28,121 nucleotides of DNA from JBBQUP01 sp038212305 (GCA_038212305.1 JBBQUP010000043.1:1-28121), one strand, 5' to 3'. Shown: positions 1 through 8,685, counted from the stretch's first letter. Numbers and translations: made by a program. The notes: generated by a model not told the origin, from the letters alone.

Positions 1-101
1 TATACCCTTTCTATCATGGTTAAACCATTTATTTCAACCAATGGTTTTCCCGGAAAACGAGTTGATGCATAGCGTGCTGGAATAATTCCTAAATGTTTCA
101 T
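1..101 (-). CDS. kdsB: 3-deoxy-manno-octulosonate cytidylyltransferase, N-terminal fragment (runs off the left edge)
   Basis: Reading the minus strand from the ATG at 101-99 gives 33 codons that begin MKHLGIIPARYASTRFPGKP and continue to a conserved-looking MIERV. The IPARYxSTRFPGKPL segment is the nucleotide-binding signature of CMP-Kdo synthetase, which couples CTP to Kdo so that Kdo can be placed on lipid A. Only the first 33 residues are inside the window, so domain completeness and length cannot be judged. It lies downstream of glmS on the same strand, but a hairpin terminator at 162-190 separates them, so it probably has its own promoter. A different sugar-nucleotide cytidylyltransferase is possible but less likely given the motif. 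Confidence 0.85.
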   Translation of the reverse strand, partial: MKHLGIIPARYASTRFPGKPLVEINGLTMIERV

Positions 102-161
102 GGATTTATCTATCAGGGTTTAATCAACGATTTAATTCAATATTAATTAGTTAATTGAGAT

Positions 162-190
162 AAAAAAAGGAATCTTTTCGGATTCCTTTT
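162..190 (-). terminator. Rho-independent terminator after glmS
   Basis: A perfect 10-bp stem, AAAAGGAATC (165-174) with GATTCCTTTT (181-190), encloses a 6-nt loop. Read on the minus strand it starts just after the glmS stop codon (196-198) and ends in a run of T residues. This placement fits termination of the glmS transcript before kdsB. Confidence 0.8.
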
Positions 191-195
191 AAGTT

Positions 196-2031
196 TTACT
201 CTACAGTTACCGATTTGGCTAAGTTTCGAGGTTGGTCGACATTACAGCCTCGCATAACTGCTATGTGATATGATATCATTTGAAGTGGAATAACTGTTAA
301 TAAGGGTGCTAATGCTTCATGACAATCAGGCACTTCAATAACATGATCGGCTAAATTTTTAATTACCGTATCACCTTCTGTAACAATCGCTATTACTTTG
401 CCATTGCGAGCTTTCACTTCTTGAATATTACTTACAATTTTTTCATATGATTTGTCCCGTGTTGCTAAAACAAATACAGGCATGTTTTCATCAATAAGGG
501 CAATTGGACCATGTTTCATTTCAGCTGCTGGATAGCCTTCTGCATGAATATATGATATCTCCTTAAGTTTAAGTGCACCTTCTAAAGCAACTGGAAATAG
601 GTTTCCTCGTCCAAGATAGAGTGCATTTGTTGAGTTCTTATATTTTTCTGCAATTTGTTTTATATGATCATCTGTTTTAAGAATCGTTCTAATTTTATCC
701 GGAATACCTGTTAAGCCGTCAATTAAATTTTCATATTCTTCAGGTGCAAGTAAATTTTTTCGACGACCTAATAAAAATGCCATCATAGTTAATACGGTTA
801 CCTGACTTGAAAATGCTTTTGTTGAAGCAACTCCAATTTCAATTCCTGCATGAGTATAAACTCCAGCATCAGTTTCACGAGGAATAGATGAGCCAGCTAC
901 ATTACAAATCCCAAGAATAGTAGCTCCTGCTTCTTTAGCCATTTTAATGGCAGCTAATGTATCGGCAGTTTCACCACTCTGACTTATAGCGATAATGACA
1001 TCATCTGAATAAATTACAGGATTTCGGTATCTAAATTCTGATGCATATTCAACTTCAACTGGGATTCTGGCATATTCTTCAAATAAATATTCCCCAACCA
1101 AACCTGCATGCCAGCTGGTTCCACAGGCAATAATTATTATTCTGCGTGCCTGGCATAATTTGGGAATCACATCCGAAATGCCACCTAAAAATATATTTGT
1201 TTTGTCAATAGAAATACGTCCTCTAAAGGTGTCGTTAATACTGGTTGGTTGTTCGTAAATCTCTTTTAACATGTAATGTTCATATCCACCTTTATCAATC
1301 TCTTCGATATTTAATTCGATTTTTTGAATTTTAGGAATCTGACTGGCGTTGTGTATATTTTTCATTTCTAATGAGTTGCGAGTGATTACTGCAACATCTT
1401 CGTCGTTCATGAAAATTACCTGATCGGTGTATTCAATAATAGGAGTGGCATCCGATGCAAGGAAATATTCGCCTTTACCAACGCCAATAACTAAAGGACT
1501 TCCTTTTCGAGCAGCAATGAGTTTGTCTTTTTCATCGCTACATGAAATTACTAAACCATAGGCTCCAACTACTTTTGTTAAGGCTAAGCGTACTGCGATT
1601 TCAGCCTCCACTTTATTATCCAAATAAATACTTTCAATAAAGTTAGCTAGCACTTCGGTGTCGGTTTCGCTCTTAAAAGTATATCCACGAGTGATTAATT
1701 CTTTTTTAAGGTGAGCATAGTTTTCAATAATCCCATTGTGGATTATTGTGAATTTCCCGTTTTGTGATACATGAGGATGGGCATTTGTATCGTTTGGAAC
1801 ACCATGTGTAGCCCAACGCGTGTGACCCATGCCTATTGATCCATCAATGTCCGAGTTTTTACTATGTTCTTCAAGGTCTTTAACCTTTCCTTTGCATTTA
1901 TATACGGTTGTTTTGTTGTTGATAAGGGCTATTCCAGCTGAATCGTACCCTCTATATTCTAAACGTTTTAGTCCTTTAATTAAAATCGGATAAGCAGTTC
2001 TTTCTCCAACATAGGCAACTATTCCACACAT
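196..2031 (-). CDS. glmS: Glutamine--fructose-6-phosphate aminotransferase (isomerizing)
   Basis: The protein makes glucosamine-6-phosphate from fructose-6-phosphate and glutamine, the entry step to UDP-GlcNAc for peptidoglycan and LPS. The 611-residue length is normal for GlmS. It starts MCGIVAYVG, so the catalytic cysteine is residue 2, as in class II glutamine amidotransferases. Glutaminase motifs HTRWATHG and HNGIIENY follow. Two SIS sugar-isomerase domains occupy the C-terminal half, with ACGTSWHAG, SQSGETADT and EGYPAAEMKHGP. It ends with the usual AKSVTVE tail. No glmS ribozyme-like sequence is seen in the 128 bp upstream. It lies 128 bp downstream of the DUF4954 gene on the same strand and is closed by the terminator at 162-190. 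Confidence 0.97.
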   Translation of the reverse strand: MCGIVAYVGERTAYPILIKGLKRLEYRGYDSAGIALINNKTTVYKCKGKVKDLEEHSKNSDIDGSIGMGHTRWATHGVPNDTNAHPHVSQNGKFTIIHNGIIENYAHLKKELITRGYTFKSETDTEVLANFIESIYLDNKVEAEIAVRLALTKVVGAYGLVISCSDEKDKLIAARKGSPLVIGVGKGEYFLASDATPIIEYTDQVIFMNDEDVAVITRNSLEMKNIHNASQIPKIQKIELNIEEIDKGGYEHYMLKEIYEQPTSINDTFRGRISIDKTNIFLGGISDVIPKLCQARRIIIIACGTSWHAGLVGEYLFEEYARIPVEVEYASEFRYRNPVIYSDDVIIAISQSGETADTLAAIKMAKEAGATILGICNVAGSSIPRETDAGVYTHAGIEIGVASTKAFSSQVTVLTMMAFLLGRRKNLLAPEEYENLIDGLTGIPDKIRTILKTDDHIKQIAEKYKNSTNALYLGRGNLFPVALEGALKLKEISYIHAEGYPAAEMKHGPIALIDENMPVFVLATRDKSYEKIVSNIQEVKARNGKVIAIVTEGDTVIKNLADHVIEVPDCHEALAPLLTVIPLQMISYHIAVMRGCNVDQPRNLAKSVTVE

Positions 2032-2159
2032 ATTTATTGTTTTATATTACAAGATACAATTTTAAGTCTTTTTTTTTAATTGAAACCGTTTTTTCCATTA
2101 GGATCATAATAATTTGATGAACCAAATATTTAATCTACAGGAGCAACGTTTTTTTATTA

Positions 2160-4124
2160 TTAACTGTTTATTAATTGCTTTAAATTACTAGATTCTGTTT
2201 TTAATTCAACAACTTTTTGATTTATTAATTGATAAAAACTATTAGCATTTAATTCTCCTCTTACCGCGATAAACTCTGCTTGTGGTGCATTTAATTCTTC
2301 ACTCAAACCATAACTGGTAGACGAAAGTGTATTAAACTCTTTTTGAGCATCTTTTAAAAGCATGTCGTAAAATCTCAGTTTGGCTGATTCCCAGCTGTTT
2401 ATTAGGGTTGTGAAATTGGTTTTGTAATCTATGGTTAAATCTAAACCGCAGATGTGTTGCGAATTTGTAATTAGCCAAGTTATTTCTGCTTCATTTTTTT
2501 GTTTAAAAAACGATTGCAGCATTTCATCAATTAAATAGTTGTCAACCAGTGGATTCGATTCGATAAACTGTACTAGATGATTAAACTGCTGTGTACTTAG
2601 AAGTTGTCCTGCCATATCCAACCAACCATTTTTATCAAATGCAGTACGGTCTTTTTTATTTGATATAATTTGGCTGAAGTGTTCTGTGAAATCTTTTTTA
2701 TGAATAAGTTCTTTTATAATATCGCCACAGTATATTTTAATCATCTCCTCATAAATATCGATCCCTCTTTTAATGGATGTTTTTTTTATCCGCACATTCC
2801 CAAGCAAAAAAGTATTGTTCTCAGGTTTGGGGCGCGAATCTAATTCTTTAAGGATTTTAATTCCTTCCAAAGCTTTGTAAATGATGGAGGGGCTTACTAA
2901 ATCAAAATGAATGAGGTCATTTTTCGAATCCTCTCTCATGTCCCTTTCAGTCCATTTTAAAGCATCTCTGAGCGTGCCGATACTTCTGAAATTTGCTCCT
3001 GGAACCAAGTAACTCTCGCCTTTGTCTTCAATTAAATACGAAAAGGGAAACTGACTGATGTCGGGATTACTATAATGCCGACCCATGATAAAAGTAAACG
3101 GAGCAATTTTTGCCGGCCATAATAGATAGGAATCACTGGATAGTTTGCAGCCTCTTTCTAATATGCCTTGGTGTAAAGGACCTAATTTGTACATGTGATT
3201 ACTCTGATTGGAGCCACTTCCAACATTTACAAAAGAGCAACCCATGGCAATTAATAAGGTCGATTTGTGGTGAGAGACCGTATATGGCCCACCAAATACA
3301 GAGCAAGCTTCGCCGTGAAAAAGTTGTGAATTGGCAAAAAAAAGTGAGTTTTCTGCCGAAAATTGTTTGTCAATGATACAACCTTGGCCTATAAAACAAT
3401 TTTTAATTATGGATGCATTTAATACTTGCGAGCCCGGGGCTAAAATAAAGTTCTCTAGTATAACGCCAAATCCTACCGTTGTTTTAGCTTTTTTGGTGCT
3501 CAAAATGGTTCCGTTTTTAATCAATAGCGCCCCATCAATGCTTGAATGATCACCTATTTTAACATTTTTAATTGCAGTGGCATGGATTATTTGTGACCAA
3601 TGGCCAATGATTCCTTTTTCGGGTATATTGATTTTTATTTGGTTCAGAATGCTTGATTTCAAATTCTCTTGAAACAGTTTTTTCTCTTTAACAAAGGACT
3701 GTAACCAAGCATTTGATGCTGTTAACTGATCATATAGTAATACATCGCGCCCCCCAGCTTCATTAACTACTCTAGCTGTTTCGCCATTTCCAAAAGTAGC
3801 ATTTGCACTCGAGATAATTGAACCGCATAATTCAATGTAGCTATTGGATCGGATGATGTAGTTGCTTATTCTGCCTACTTTGTTGATGAATACATTATCC
3901 TCAACAATCGAATTTTCAATGGTTGATTCGTAAATGCCTATCTTTTTATCGAATGCTTTCTCAGCACTCATTGATCCAATTTTTACTTCGCCTTCAAAAC
4001 AAACAGAATAGAAAAAATCTGCGTTAAATTCATCTTTGACTTCAATCGAATCCCAATTTAGTGTTCGGCATCGATTAGCAATTAATTGCGATATTTCAAG
4101 GTTGGTAAGTTTTCGGTAAATCAT
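2160..4124 (-). CDS. DUF4954 family protein, left-handed beta-helix (hexapeptide repeat) type
   Basis: This 654-residue protein resembles the Bacteroidota DUF4954 family; its function is unknown. Residues of about 45-125 and 180-330 show repeated short beta-strand units with regular Ile/Val/Gly spacing (for example IENSIVEDNVFINKVGRI, then IKNVKIGDHSSIDGALLIKN). This pattern is that of left-handed beta-helices in sugar acyltransferases and GlmU-type enzymes. No Rossmann-type nucleotidyltransferase motif is visible at the N terminus. The C-terminal 250 residues look alpha-helical. There is no signal peptide, so it should be cytoplasmic. Its place directly upstream of glmS suggests, but does not show, a link to amino-sugar metabolism. 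The family assignment rests on remembered similarity. Confidence 0.75.
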   Translation of the reverse strand: MIYRKLTNLEISQLIANRCRTLNWDSIEVKDEFNADFFYSVCFEGEVKIGSMSAEKAFDKKIGIYESTIENSIVEDNVFINKVGRISNYIIRSNSYIELCGSIISSANATFGNGETARVVNEAGGRDVLLYDQLTASNAWLQSFVKEKKLFQENLKSSILNQIKINIPEKGIIGHWSQIIHATAIKNVKIGDHSSIDGALLIKNGTILSTKKAKTTVGFGVILENFILAPGSQVLNASIIKNCFIGQGCIIDKQFSAENSLFFANSQLFHGEACSVFGGPYTVSHHKSTLLIAMGCSFVNVGSGSNQSNHMYKLGPLHQGILERGCKLSSDSYLLWPAKIAPFTFIMGRHYSNPDISQFPFSYLIEDKGESYLVPGANFRSIGTLRDALKWTERDMREDSKNDLIHFDLVSPSIIYKALEGIKILKELDSRPKPENNTFLLGNVRIKKTSIKRGIDIYEEMIKIYCGDIIKELIHKKDFTEHFSQIISNKKDRTAFDKNGWLDMAGQLLSTQQFNHLVQFIESNPLVDNYLIDEMLQSFFKQKNEAEITWLITNSQHICGLDLTIDYKTNFTTLINSWESAKLRFYDMLLKDAQKEFNTLSSTSYGLSEELNAPQAEFIAVRGELNANSFYQLINQKVVELKTESSNLKQLINS

Positions 4125-4170
4125 TTTTTTTATTAAAATTACAATAAACCTTTAGCTTTTGAAGTATGGA

Positions 4171-4199
4171 GTCAAAAAAAAAGCACCAGTTGCGGCGCT
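4171..4199 (-). terminator. Rho-independent terminator after the DUF4270 gene
   Basis: On the minus strand AGCGCC (199-194 of the 4.1 kb block) pairs with GGTGCT around a 6-nt loop, with one G-T pair, and is followed by nine T residues (4173-4181 region). It begins 7 bp after the DUF4270 stop codon and precedes the DUF4954 gene, so these two genes are probably separate transcription units. Confidence 0.65.
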
Positions 4200-4205
4200 A
4201 ATATT

Positions 4206-5708
4206 TTATTTGTAGATGAAGTATTTTATGTTGAGCTTCATCGGGCTTTCTGGGCTTTGTGGTCCATTTAACACAACACGATAAAAATTTTGATCAGGAA
4301 TTAAATTGTGACGAATGTATAACTCATTTATATTAATTACCTCGCTTGGGACAAGGCCACTTGCTTGTGGATTATATAAGTATAGCAAGTATTTCTGGAA
4401 ATATTCATTGTTGATTTTAAATGAGTAAATCCCAGTTGAAGTATTAAAGCTGCTATTACTAAAAATGGTTGTTCTCTGATTGGCATAAGTCGAACTATAT
4501 GCTATTGCTGCAGAATCTGATTTACTAATGAATGTTGGTATAACCATATCTCCTTTGTAATCTTTGCATAATAACATTAATGATGATGGCATTGCAAAGT
4601 AATTGCTTCTTTTAGTTGTATCAGCTGGCACTTCCAATTCAACTGCGCTAATTCCGTATTTTTCACCATTATTAATGGCTTTATTGTATAGTTTATTTTT
4701 CCATGTATCGAAAATATCTCCACCGATATTCACTTTCGCATAACTCCCACCTAAACCTTGTACATAAAGTTGGTTGGTGTTTGTTGAGTTAAAAGTAATG
4801 TTTGGAGATGATTCGTATGTGAAACGATTGAGTTTTGGGTATTGCGTACCTATATATAAACTATAGATGGAGTTAACAGTGTCATTTTTAGTTGCATCAA
4901 CGGCATTAGGTTTATAATGTTCATAATTAATATCAATAGTGGTTGAGCTTGCAGATGCAGCAATAAGAGTGCCAATACCATTATTAGGTGATGTAACCAA
5001 TTCGGAAGTAACATATAAACCTTTAAAAAAGTCTTGAAAAGCATTTACTGATGAAGTATTTGCTTCAGTCATATTATATAATTTATTTGCAAAATCAGCT
5101 TTTAGCTTAACGGCCCATTTAGCGCCAATATTAAATTTATAATAACTAACAATTGTTTTAGCCGAATCAGCATATACTGGAAACTGTAAATCACGAGCTG
5201 ATAATATAGTATCACCAACTATTTCAGGATAGGTGTAGCCGTTTATATTTAAATCAGAAAATAATTTGCCAGATGGTAATTTTTGCGATAATTCGTACAC
5301 AATTATACGATGTGTTGCAGCAGTATCGCCATATAGACCTACTGAACTAAAAGGGATATTTAAGATGACTGACTTTAAGGCATAACTTGAATCGCCATGG
5401 TTACTTATTGATGTATCACGAATGGTTCCTAACGTAAAAGTTGTTGCAAAATCAGAGTGCGTGGTGCCAAAAACAGGATCGTTTAAAGTGCCAATAATCC
5501 AACTCGATGCATCCCACGATTCGATTGGATTTATTTGATTCGAAGCGGTTAAAATTGCACTATTGTCTGTTTCAGAACTGAAAAAATCATCATTAGGTAG
5601 TATCGATGTTCCAATAGTTGATAGTTCATCACTACAACCAATACCTGCACTAAGCAATATAATAACACCTAATATTAGGGTTAACTGTTTTTTTAAGTAA
5701 TCCGACAT
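4206..5708 (-). CDS. DUF4270 family lipoprotein
   Basis: This 500-residue protein starts with a lipoprotein signal peptide: positively charged start, a hydrophobic run at residues 9-24 and a likely lipidated Cys25. The residues after the cysteine (SDELSTIGTSILPND) are typical of the Bacteroidota DUF4270 family. The acidic CSDE start resembles the lipoprotein export signal that sends lipoproteins to the cell surface in this phylum. The rest is rich in Ser, Thr, Asn and Tyr, consistent with a beta-rich secreted domain. Function is unknown. It lies 24 bp downstream of the glycogen-synthase-like gene on the same strand and is probably co-transcribed with it. The start at 5708 places the signal peptide correctly. 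Confidence 0.8.
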   Translation of the reverse strand: MSDYLKKQLTLILGVIILLSAGIGCSDELSTIGTSILPNDDFFSSETDNSAILTASNQINPIESWDASSWIIGTLNDPVFGTTHSDFATTFTLGTIRDTSISNHGDSSYALKSVILNIPFSSVGLYGDTAATHRIIVYELSQKLPSGKLFSDLNINGYTYPEIVGDTILSARDLQFPVYADSAKTIVSYYKFNIGAKWAVKLKADFANKLYNMTEANTSSVNAFQDFFKGLYVTSELVTSPNNGIGTLIAASASSTTIDINYEHYKPNAVDATKNDTVNSIYSLYIGTQYPKLNRFTYESSPNITFNSTNTNQLYVQGLGGSYAKVNIGGDIFDTWKNKLYNKAINNGEKYGISAVELEVPADTTKRSNYFAMPSSLMLLCKDYKGDMVIPTFISKSDSAAIAYSSTYANQRTTIFSNSSFNTSTGIYSFKINNEYFQKYLLYLYNPQASGLVPSEVININELYIRHNLIPDQNFYRVVLNGPQSPESPMKLNIKYFIYK

Positions 5709-5732
5709 ATGGATAATTTTCGAAATTAATAG

Positions 5733-6539
5733 TTATGAAAGGAGTTGATCATAGAACTCATTTGTGGCCGAAATGTAAGTATCTTCGGGAATAAAACCAA
5801 GAAATGGCTTCCCAGATTTTTTAATGTAGTCTGCCAGTTCAATATTTATTTCTTCACTGCCTTGAATTATTCCATCACACATGTTGATGGCTAGTTTCAT
5901 TAAATTAACATAATTACAAGGTGTAAGCACTTTTAAATCGCTTTTTTCTACGCCATCAATCAACAGTTTTTCTTTAAAGTCTTCATCAAATACCGAAGAA
6001 AAACCATCTTTGTAAACAGTGATAACAACTTTTGATTTAGAAAAATGAGGATCTTCATTCATTGCTTTCTTTATGTACAAGGGTGCCAAAGATGTAAACC
6101 ATCCATGGCAATGAATAATATCAGGAGACCATCTCAGTTTCTTTGTAGTTTCTAATACGCCTCTGGCGAAAAATATAATTCGTTCATCATTATCGGAATG
6201 TTCACGTCCTTTTGAGTCGGTTAATGTGTTTCTTCGACTGAAATAGTCTTCATTATCAATAAAGTAAACTTGCATTCTTGCTGCTTGAATAGAGGCTACT
6301 TTAATAATTAATGGATGATCCGTTTCGTCAATTATAAGATTCATCCCTGATAACCGAATAACTTCATGAAGTTGATTGCGTCGCTCATTAATACAGCCGT
6401 AGCGAGGCATGAATGTTCTGATTTCTTTACCACCTTCCTGAATGCCTTGGGGGAGGAATCGGCCAACTAATGACATTTCTGTTTCTGGAAGATAAGGGGT
6501 GATTTCCTGTGAAATGAAAAGTATTTTGGCTTTTTCCAT
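5733..6539 (-). CDS. Glycogen/starch synthase N-terminal-domain protein (half-length, probably non-catalytic)
   Basis: The protein matches only the N-terminal Rossmann half of GT5 glycogen synthases. It has KILFISQEITPY near the start, FMPRYGCINERRNQLHEV (GT5-like MPRYG) and DIIHCHGWFTSLAPLYIK (the HDWxT-type motif). It is about 268 residues, against 475-500 for a complete enzyme; the C-terminal half with the sugar-nucleotide site is absent. The KxGGL motif that binds ADP-glucose near the N terminus is not recognisable; the equivalent stretch reads PETEMSL. I prefer the ATG at 6539 because the protein then starts MEKAKILFISQ; an in-frame ATG at 6566 adds nine atypical residues. It is divergent from panC and followed 24 bp later by DUF4270. 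Glycogen synthesis by this protein alone is unlikely. Confidence 0.75.
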   Translation of the reverse strand: MEKAKILFISQEITPYLPETEMSLVGRFLPQGIQEGGKEIRTFMPRYGCINERRNQLHEVIRLSGMNLIIDETDHPLIIKVASIQAARMQVYFIDNEDYFSRRNTLTDSKGREHSDNDERIIFFARGVLETTKKLRWSPDIIHCHGWFTSLAPLYIKKAMNEDPHFSKSKVVITVYKDGFSSVFDEDFKEKLLIDGVEKSDLKVLTPCNYVNLMKLAINMCDGIIQGSEEINIELADYIKKSGKPFLGFIPEDTYISATNEFYDQLLS

Positions 6540-6897
6540 TATAATTATTTGAGTAAAAAATTTCATGCAAAAATACGAAAATTATATGTTAAAACAAACC
6601 AAATCTATCTTCCTGCTATTACAAAAGATATATTTCAAGTTTCAATAAGCTTTTTAAATTTTATAGAAGTCAATATTTTTTAGATTGCAGAAATATAGAG
6701 AAGATCAAAAAGATGAAAATAGAATGTTCTTCATCTTGAAATATCGATGAGATCTTATTTATACTTCTAACCTTCTAATATCTATAGTTCTTCGTCCTAT
6801 CACTATGTTCATTTAAATTAAATTTAAACAGTTAAATATAAAACATGGCAGATTTTGATGAAAAAAATTTGTTTCTTTGCGCAAATTTTAGTGAAGT
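6540..6897. other. Divergent intergenic region between the GT5-like gene and panC
   Basis: The region must hold promoters for both divergent genes. Most of it is taken up by copy A of an intergenic repeat (6647-6834). A TTTCTTTGCG sequence at about 6873-6882, just before panC, resembles the Bacteroidetes -7 element TAnnTTTG but lacks the leading TA. I see no small gene or RNA here. Confidence 0.4.
6647..6834. repeat. Structured intergenic repeat, copy A
   Basis: About 188 bp sharing order and sequence with copies B and C. The left end is AAGCTTTTTAAATTTTA. The centre is a hairpin, AAGATGAA (6709-6716 region) with TTCATCTT, whose loop AATAGAATGTTC is nearly the same as in copy B. A CTAATATCTAT block and a right end ATTTAAACAGTT follow. 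It is the most diverged copy: its left end has CTTTTTAAA where B and C have CTGTTTAAA. It lies 64 bp before panC. Confidence 0.65.
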
Positions 6898-7758
6898 ATG
6901 AAGGTCGTTGATACTGTTACTGATTTAAAAAGTAGCTTGGAGATTGCAGTTAGTAAAGGCTTCTCTATTGGTTTTGTGCCAACAATGGGCGCATTGCATC
7001 TGGGGCATATTAGTTTGGTGGAAAGCGCTTTGCGTGAAAATGATTTTGTAGTGGTCTCCATTTTTGTTAATCCCACTCAGTTTAATAATTCAAACGATTT
7101 AGCTCGGTATCCAAGAGATCTAGAATCGGATTTAATACAATTAGAAAGTACTGGTTGCCAGCTTATTTTTGCACCTTCTATTAAAGAGGTTTATCCTAAG
7201 GTTGATAATCGACAATTCGAATTTGGTTTGATGGGAGATGTCATGGAGGGGAAGCATCGACCTGGTCATTTCAATGGTGTTGCACAAGTTGTGAGTCGTT
7301 TATTTGATCTAATTAATCCACAAAAAGCCTATTTTGGGATAAAAGATTTCCAACAAATTGCTATTATTAAAAACATGGTTAAGCAAATGGGTTTACCTGT
7401 TAAAATAGTGGAATGCCCAATTATTCGTGAATCAGATGGTTTAGCAATGAGTTCTCGAAATATGCTTTTGACGGCCGAAATGCGAAAAAAAGCTCCATTA
7501 ATCGCTCAAACATTAAATGAATCTTGTACCTTTACAGCGCAAGGCGATGTGTCTCAAGTTCATCGTTTTGTGATAGATCAAATAAACCAAACGGAGGGTT
7601 TGATTGTTGAATACTTTGATATTGTTGATGGCGATACATTGCAATCCATAACTAATTGGGACGATAGTTCGTTTATTGTTGGATGTATTGCTGTATTTGC
7701 TGGTGATCTAAGATTAATAGATAATATTGTTTATAAAAAAAAAAATAGTCTGAAATGA
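6898..7758 (+). CDS. panC: Pantothenate synthetase
   Basis: PanC condenses D-pantoate and beta-alanine with ATP to make pantothenate (vitamin B5), the precursor of coenzyme A, in the cytoplasm. The 286 residues are the expected length. PTMGALHLGH at residues 28-37 carries the nucleotidyltransferase HxGH motif. RPGHFNGVAQVVSRLF and YFGIKDFQQ are pantoate/ATP-site motifs, and SDGLAMSSRN is the KMSKS-like loop. Its stop overlaps the panD start in ATGA (7755-7758), so the two enzymes are translationally coupled and beta-alanine supply is linked to its use. Confidence 0.97.
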   Translation: MKVVDTVTDLKSSLEIAVSKGFSIGFVPTMGALHLGHISLVESALRENDFVVVSIFVNPTQFNNSNDLARYPRDLESDLIQLESTGCQLIFAPSIKEVYPKVDNRQFEFGLMGDVMEGKHRPGHFNGVAQVVSRLFDLINPQKAYFGIKDFQQIAIIKNMVKQMGLPVKIVECPIIRESDGLAMSSRNMLLTAEMRKKAPLIAQTLNESCTFTAQGDVSQVHRFVIDQINQTEGLIVEYFDIVDGDTLQSITNWDDSSFIVGCIAVFAGDLRLIDNIVYKKKNSLK

Positions 7759-8105
7759 ACATTGAGGTTGTAAAATCCAAAATTCATAATGCGACAGTTA
7801 CTGAAGCAAATTTGAATTATGTTGGAAGCATTACGATTGATGAAGATCTCATGGATGCTGCTAATATTATTGAACACGAAAAAGTACAAGTCGTGAACAA
7901 TAACAATGGAGAACGTTTGGAAACTTACGTAATTAAAGGGGAAAGAGGTTCTGGGGTTATTTGTTTAAATGGAGCTGCTGCCCGAAAAGTTGCTGTTGGT
8001 GATATTGTTATTATTATATCATACGGTACACTTCCTATTGAAGAAGCGAAGCTTTTTAAACCTACATTTATTTTTCCAGATGGCTTTACCAATAAACTTA
8101 TTTAG
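7755..8105 (+). CDS. panD: Aspartate 1-decarboxylase proenzyme
   Basis: PanD decarboxylates L-aspartate to beta-alanine, the second substrate of PanC. The 116-residue length is typical. The self-cleavage site is visible as Gly24-Ser25 in NYVGSITID; Ser25 becomes the pyruvoyl cofactor. NNNGERLETYVIKGERGSGVICLNGAAAR holds the other conserved active-site residues, including the ETY segment. It overlaps panC by four bases and is followed by a hairpin terminator at 8127-8155, so panCD looks like a complete two-gene operon. Confidence 0.97.
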   Translation: MNIEVVKSKIHNATVTEANLNYVGSITIDEDLMDAANIIEHEKVQVVNNNNGERLETYVIKGERGSGVICLNGAAARKVAVGDIVIIISYGTLPIEEAKLFKPTFIFPDGFTNKLI

Positions 8106-8126
8106 GTTTTAGATAAAATAGTTGTT

Positions 8127-8155
8127 AAGGAGACTAAATAGGTCTCCTTTTATTT
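8127..8155 (+). terminator. Rho-independent terminator after panD
   Basis: A perfect 8-bp stem, AAGGAGAC (8127-8134) with GTCTCCTT (8142-8149), encloses a 7-nt loop and is followed by a T-rich tract TTATTTTG. It starts 22 bp after the panD stop and 38 bp before the next gene, so the next gene probably has its own promoter. Confidence 0.75.
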
Positions 8156-8169
8156 TGTAATATTGTTTG

Positions 8170-8667
8170 ATGATGAGTTACTTAGATCGAATTGAACGAA
8201 AAATATTAACGGGTTCACAAGCTGCTGAAATGGTTTCTAAATGGCAGCAGGATGGACTTAATGTTGTTTTTTCAAATGGATGTTTTGATTTAGTTCATCG
8301 GGGACATATTGAGTATTTGTCGAAAGCAGCCGATTTAGGGGATAAATTTGTTATTGGACTCAATACCGATCAGTCAGTTGCTCGGATTAAAGGCTCTAAG
8401 CGTCCATTAGTTGATGAAAAATCTCGTGCTATACTTTTAGCAGCATTGACATTTGTTGATGCAGTCGTATTTTTTGATGAAGACACGCCATATGAACTTA
8501 TTAAATTGATTAAACCCAATTATTTGGTGAAAGGTGCTGATTATAAGCCCGAATCAATAGTTGGATATGATATAGTTACTGCAAATGGAGGAGCTGTTAA
8601 AACCATTGATTTTGTTGAAGGCTTTTCATCCACCGCGTTGATTCAAAAAATAAAAGAGGCGTATTAA
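8170..8667 (+). CDS. rfaE2: D-glycero-beta-D-manno-heptose 1-phosphate adenylyltransferase
   Basis: The enzyme adenylylates heptose-1-phosphate to ADP-heptose for the LPS inner core. It corresponds to the C-terminal domain of E. coli HldE as a stand-alone protein of about 165 residues, the usual arrangement in Bacteroidota. VFSNGCFDLVHRGHIEYL carries the HxGH cytidylyltransferase motif (HRGH). GLNTDQSVARIKGSKRP and the late GFSSTALIQKI are also diagnostic. Three ATGs occur in a row (8167-8178: two adjacent, the third shifted); the exact start among the first residues cannot be fixed, and I use the second. No partner kinase domain (HldE-N) is in the window. Confidence 0.9.
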   Translation: MMSYLDRIERKILTGSQAAEMVSKWQQDGLNVVFSNGCFDLVHRGHIEYLSKAADLGDKFVIGLNTDQSVARIKGSKRPLVDEKSRAILLAALTFVDAVVFFDEDTPYELIKLIKPNYLVKGADYKPESIVGYDIVTANGGAVKTIDFVEGFSSTALIQKIKEAY

Positions 8668-8685
8668 CCTGTTTTAAGTATCTTT

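Noticed and set aside
2032..2159. glmS ribozyme or riboswitch upstream of glmS
   Set aside because: The 128-bp gap is AT-rich with long T runs and shows none of the conserved core or pairing expected; the ribozyme is typical of Firmicutes.
3110..3549. Two plus-strand ORFs (3110-3376 and 3331-3549) inside the DUF4954 gene
   Set aside because: They are antisense to a long, family-like coding frame and resemble no known protein.
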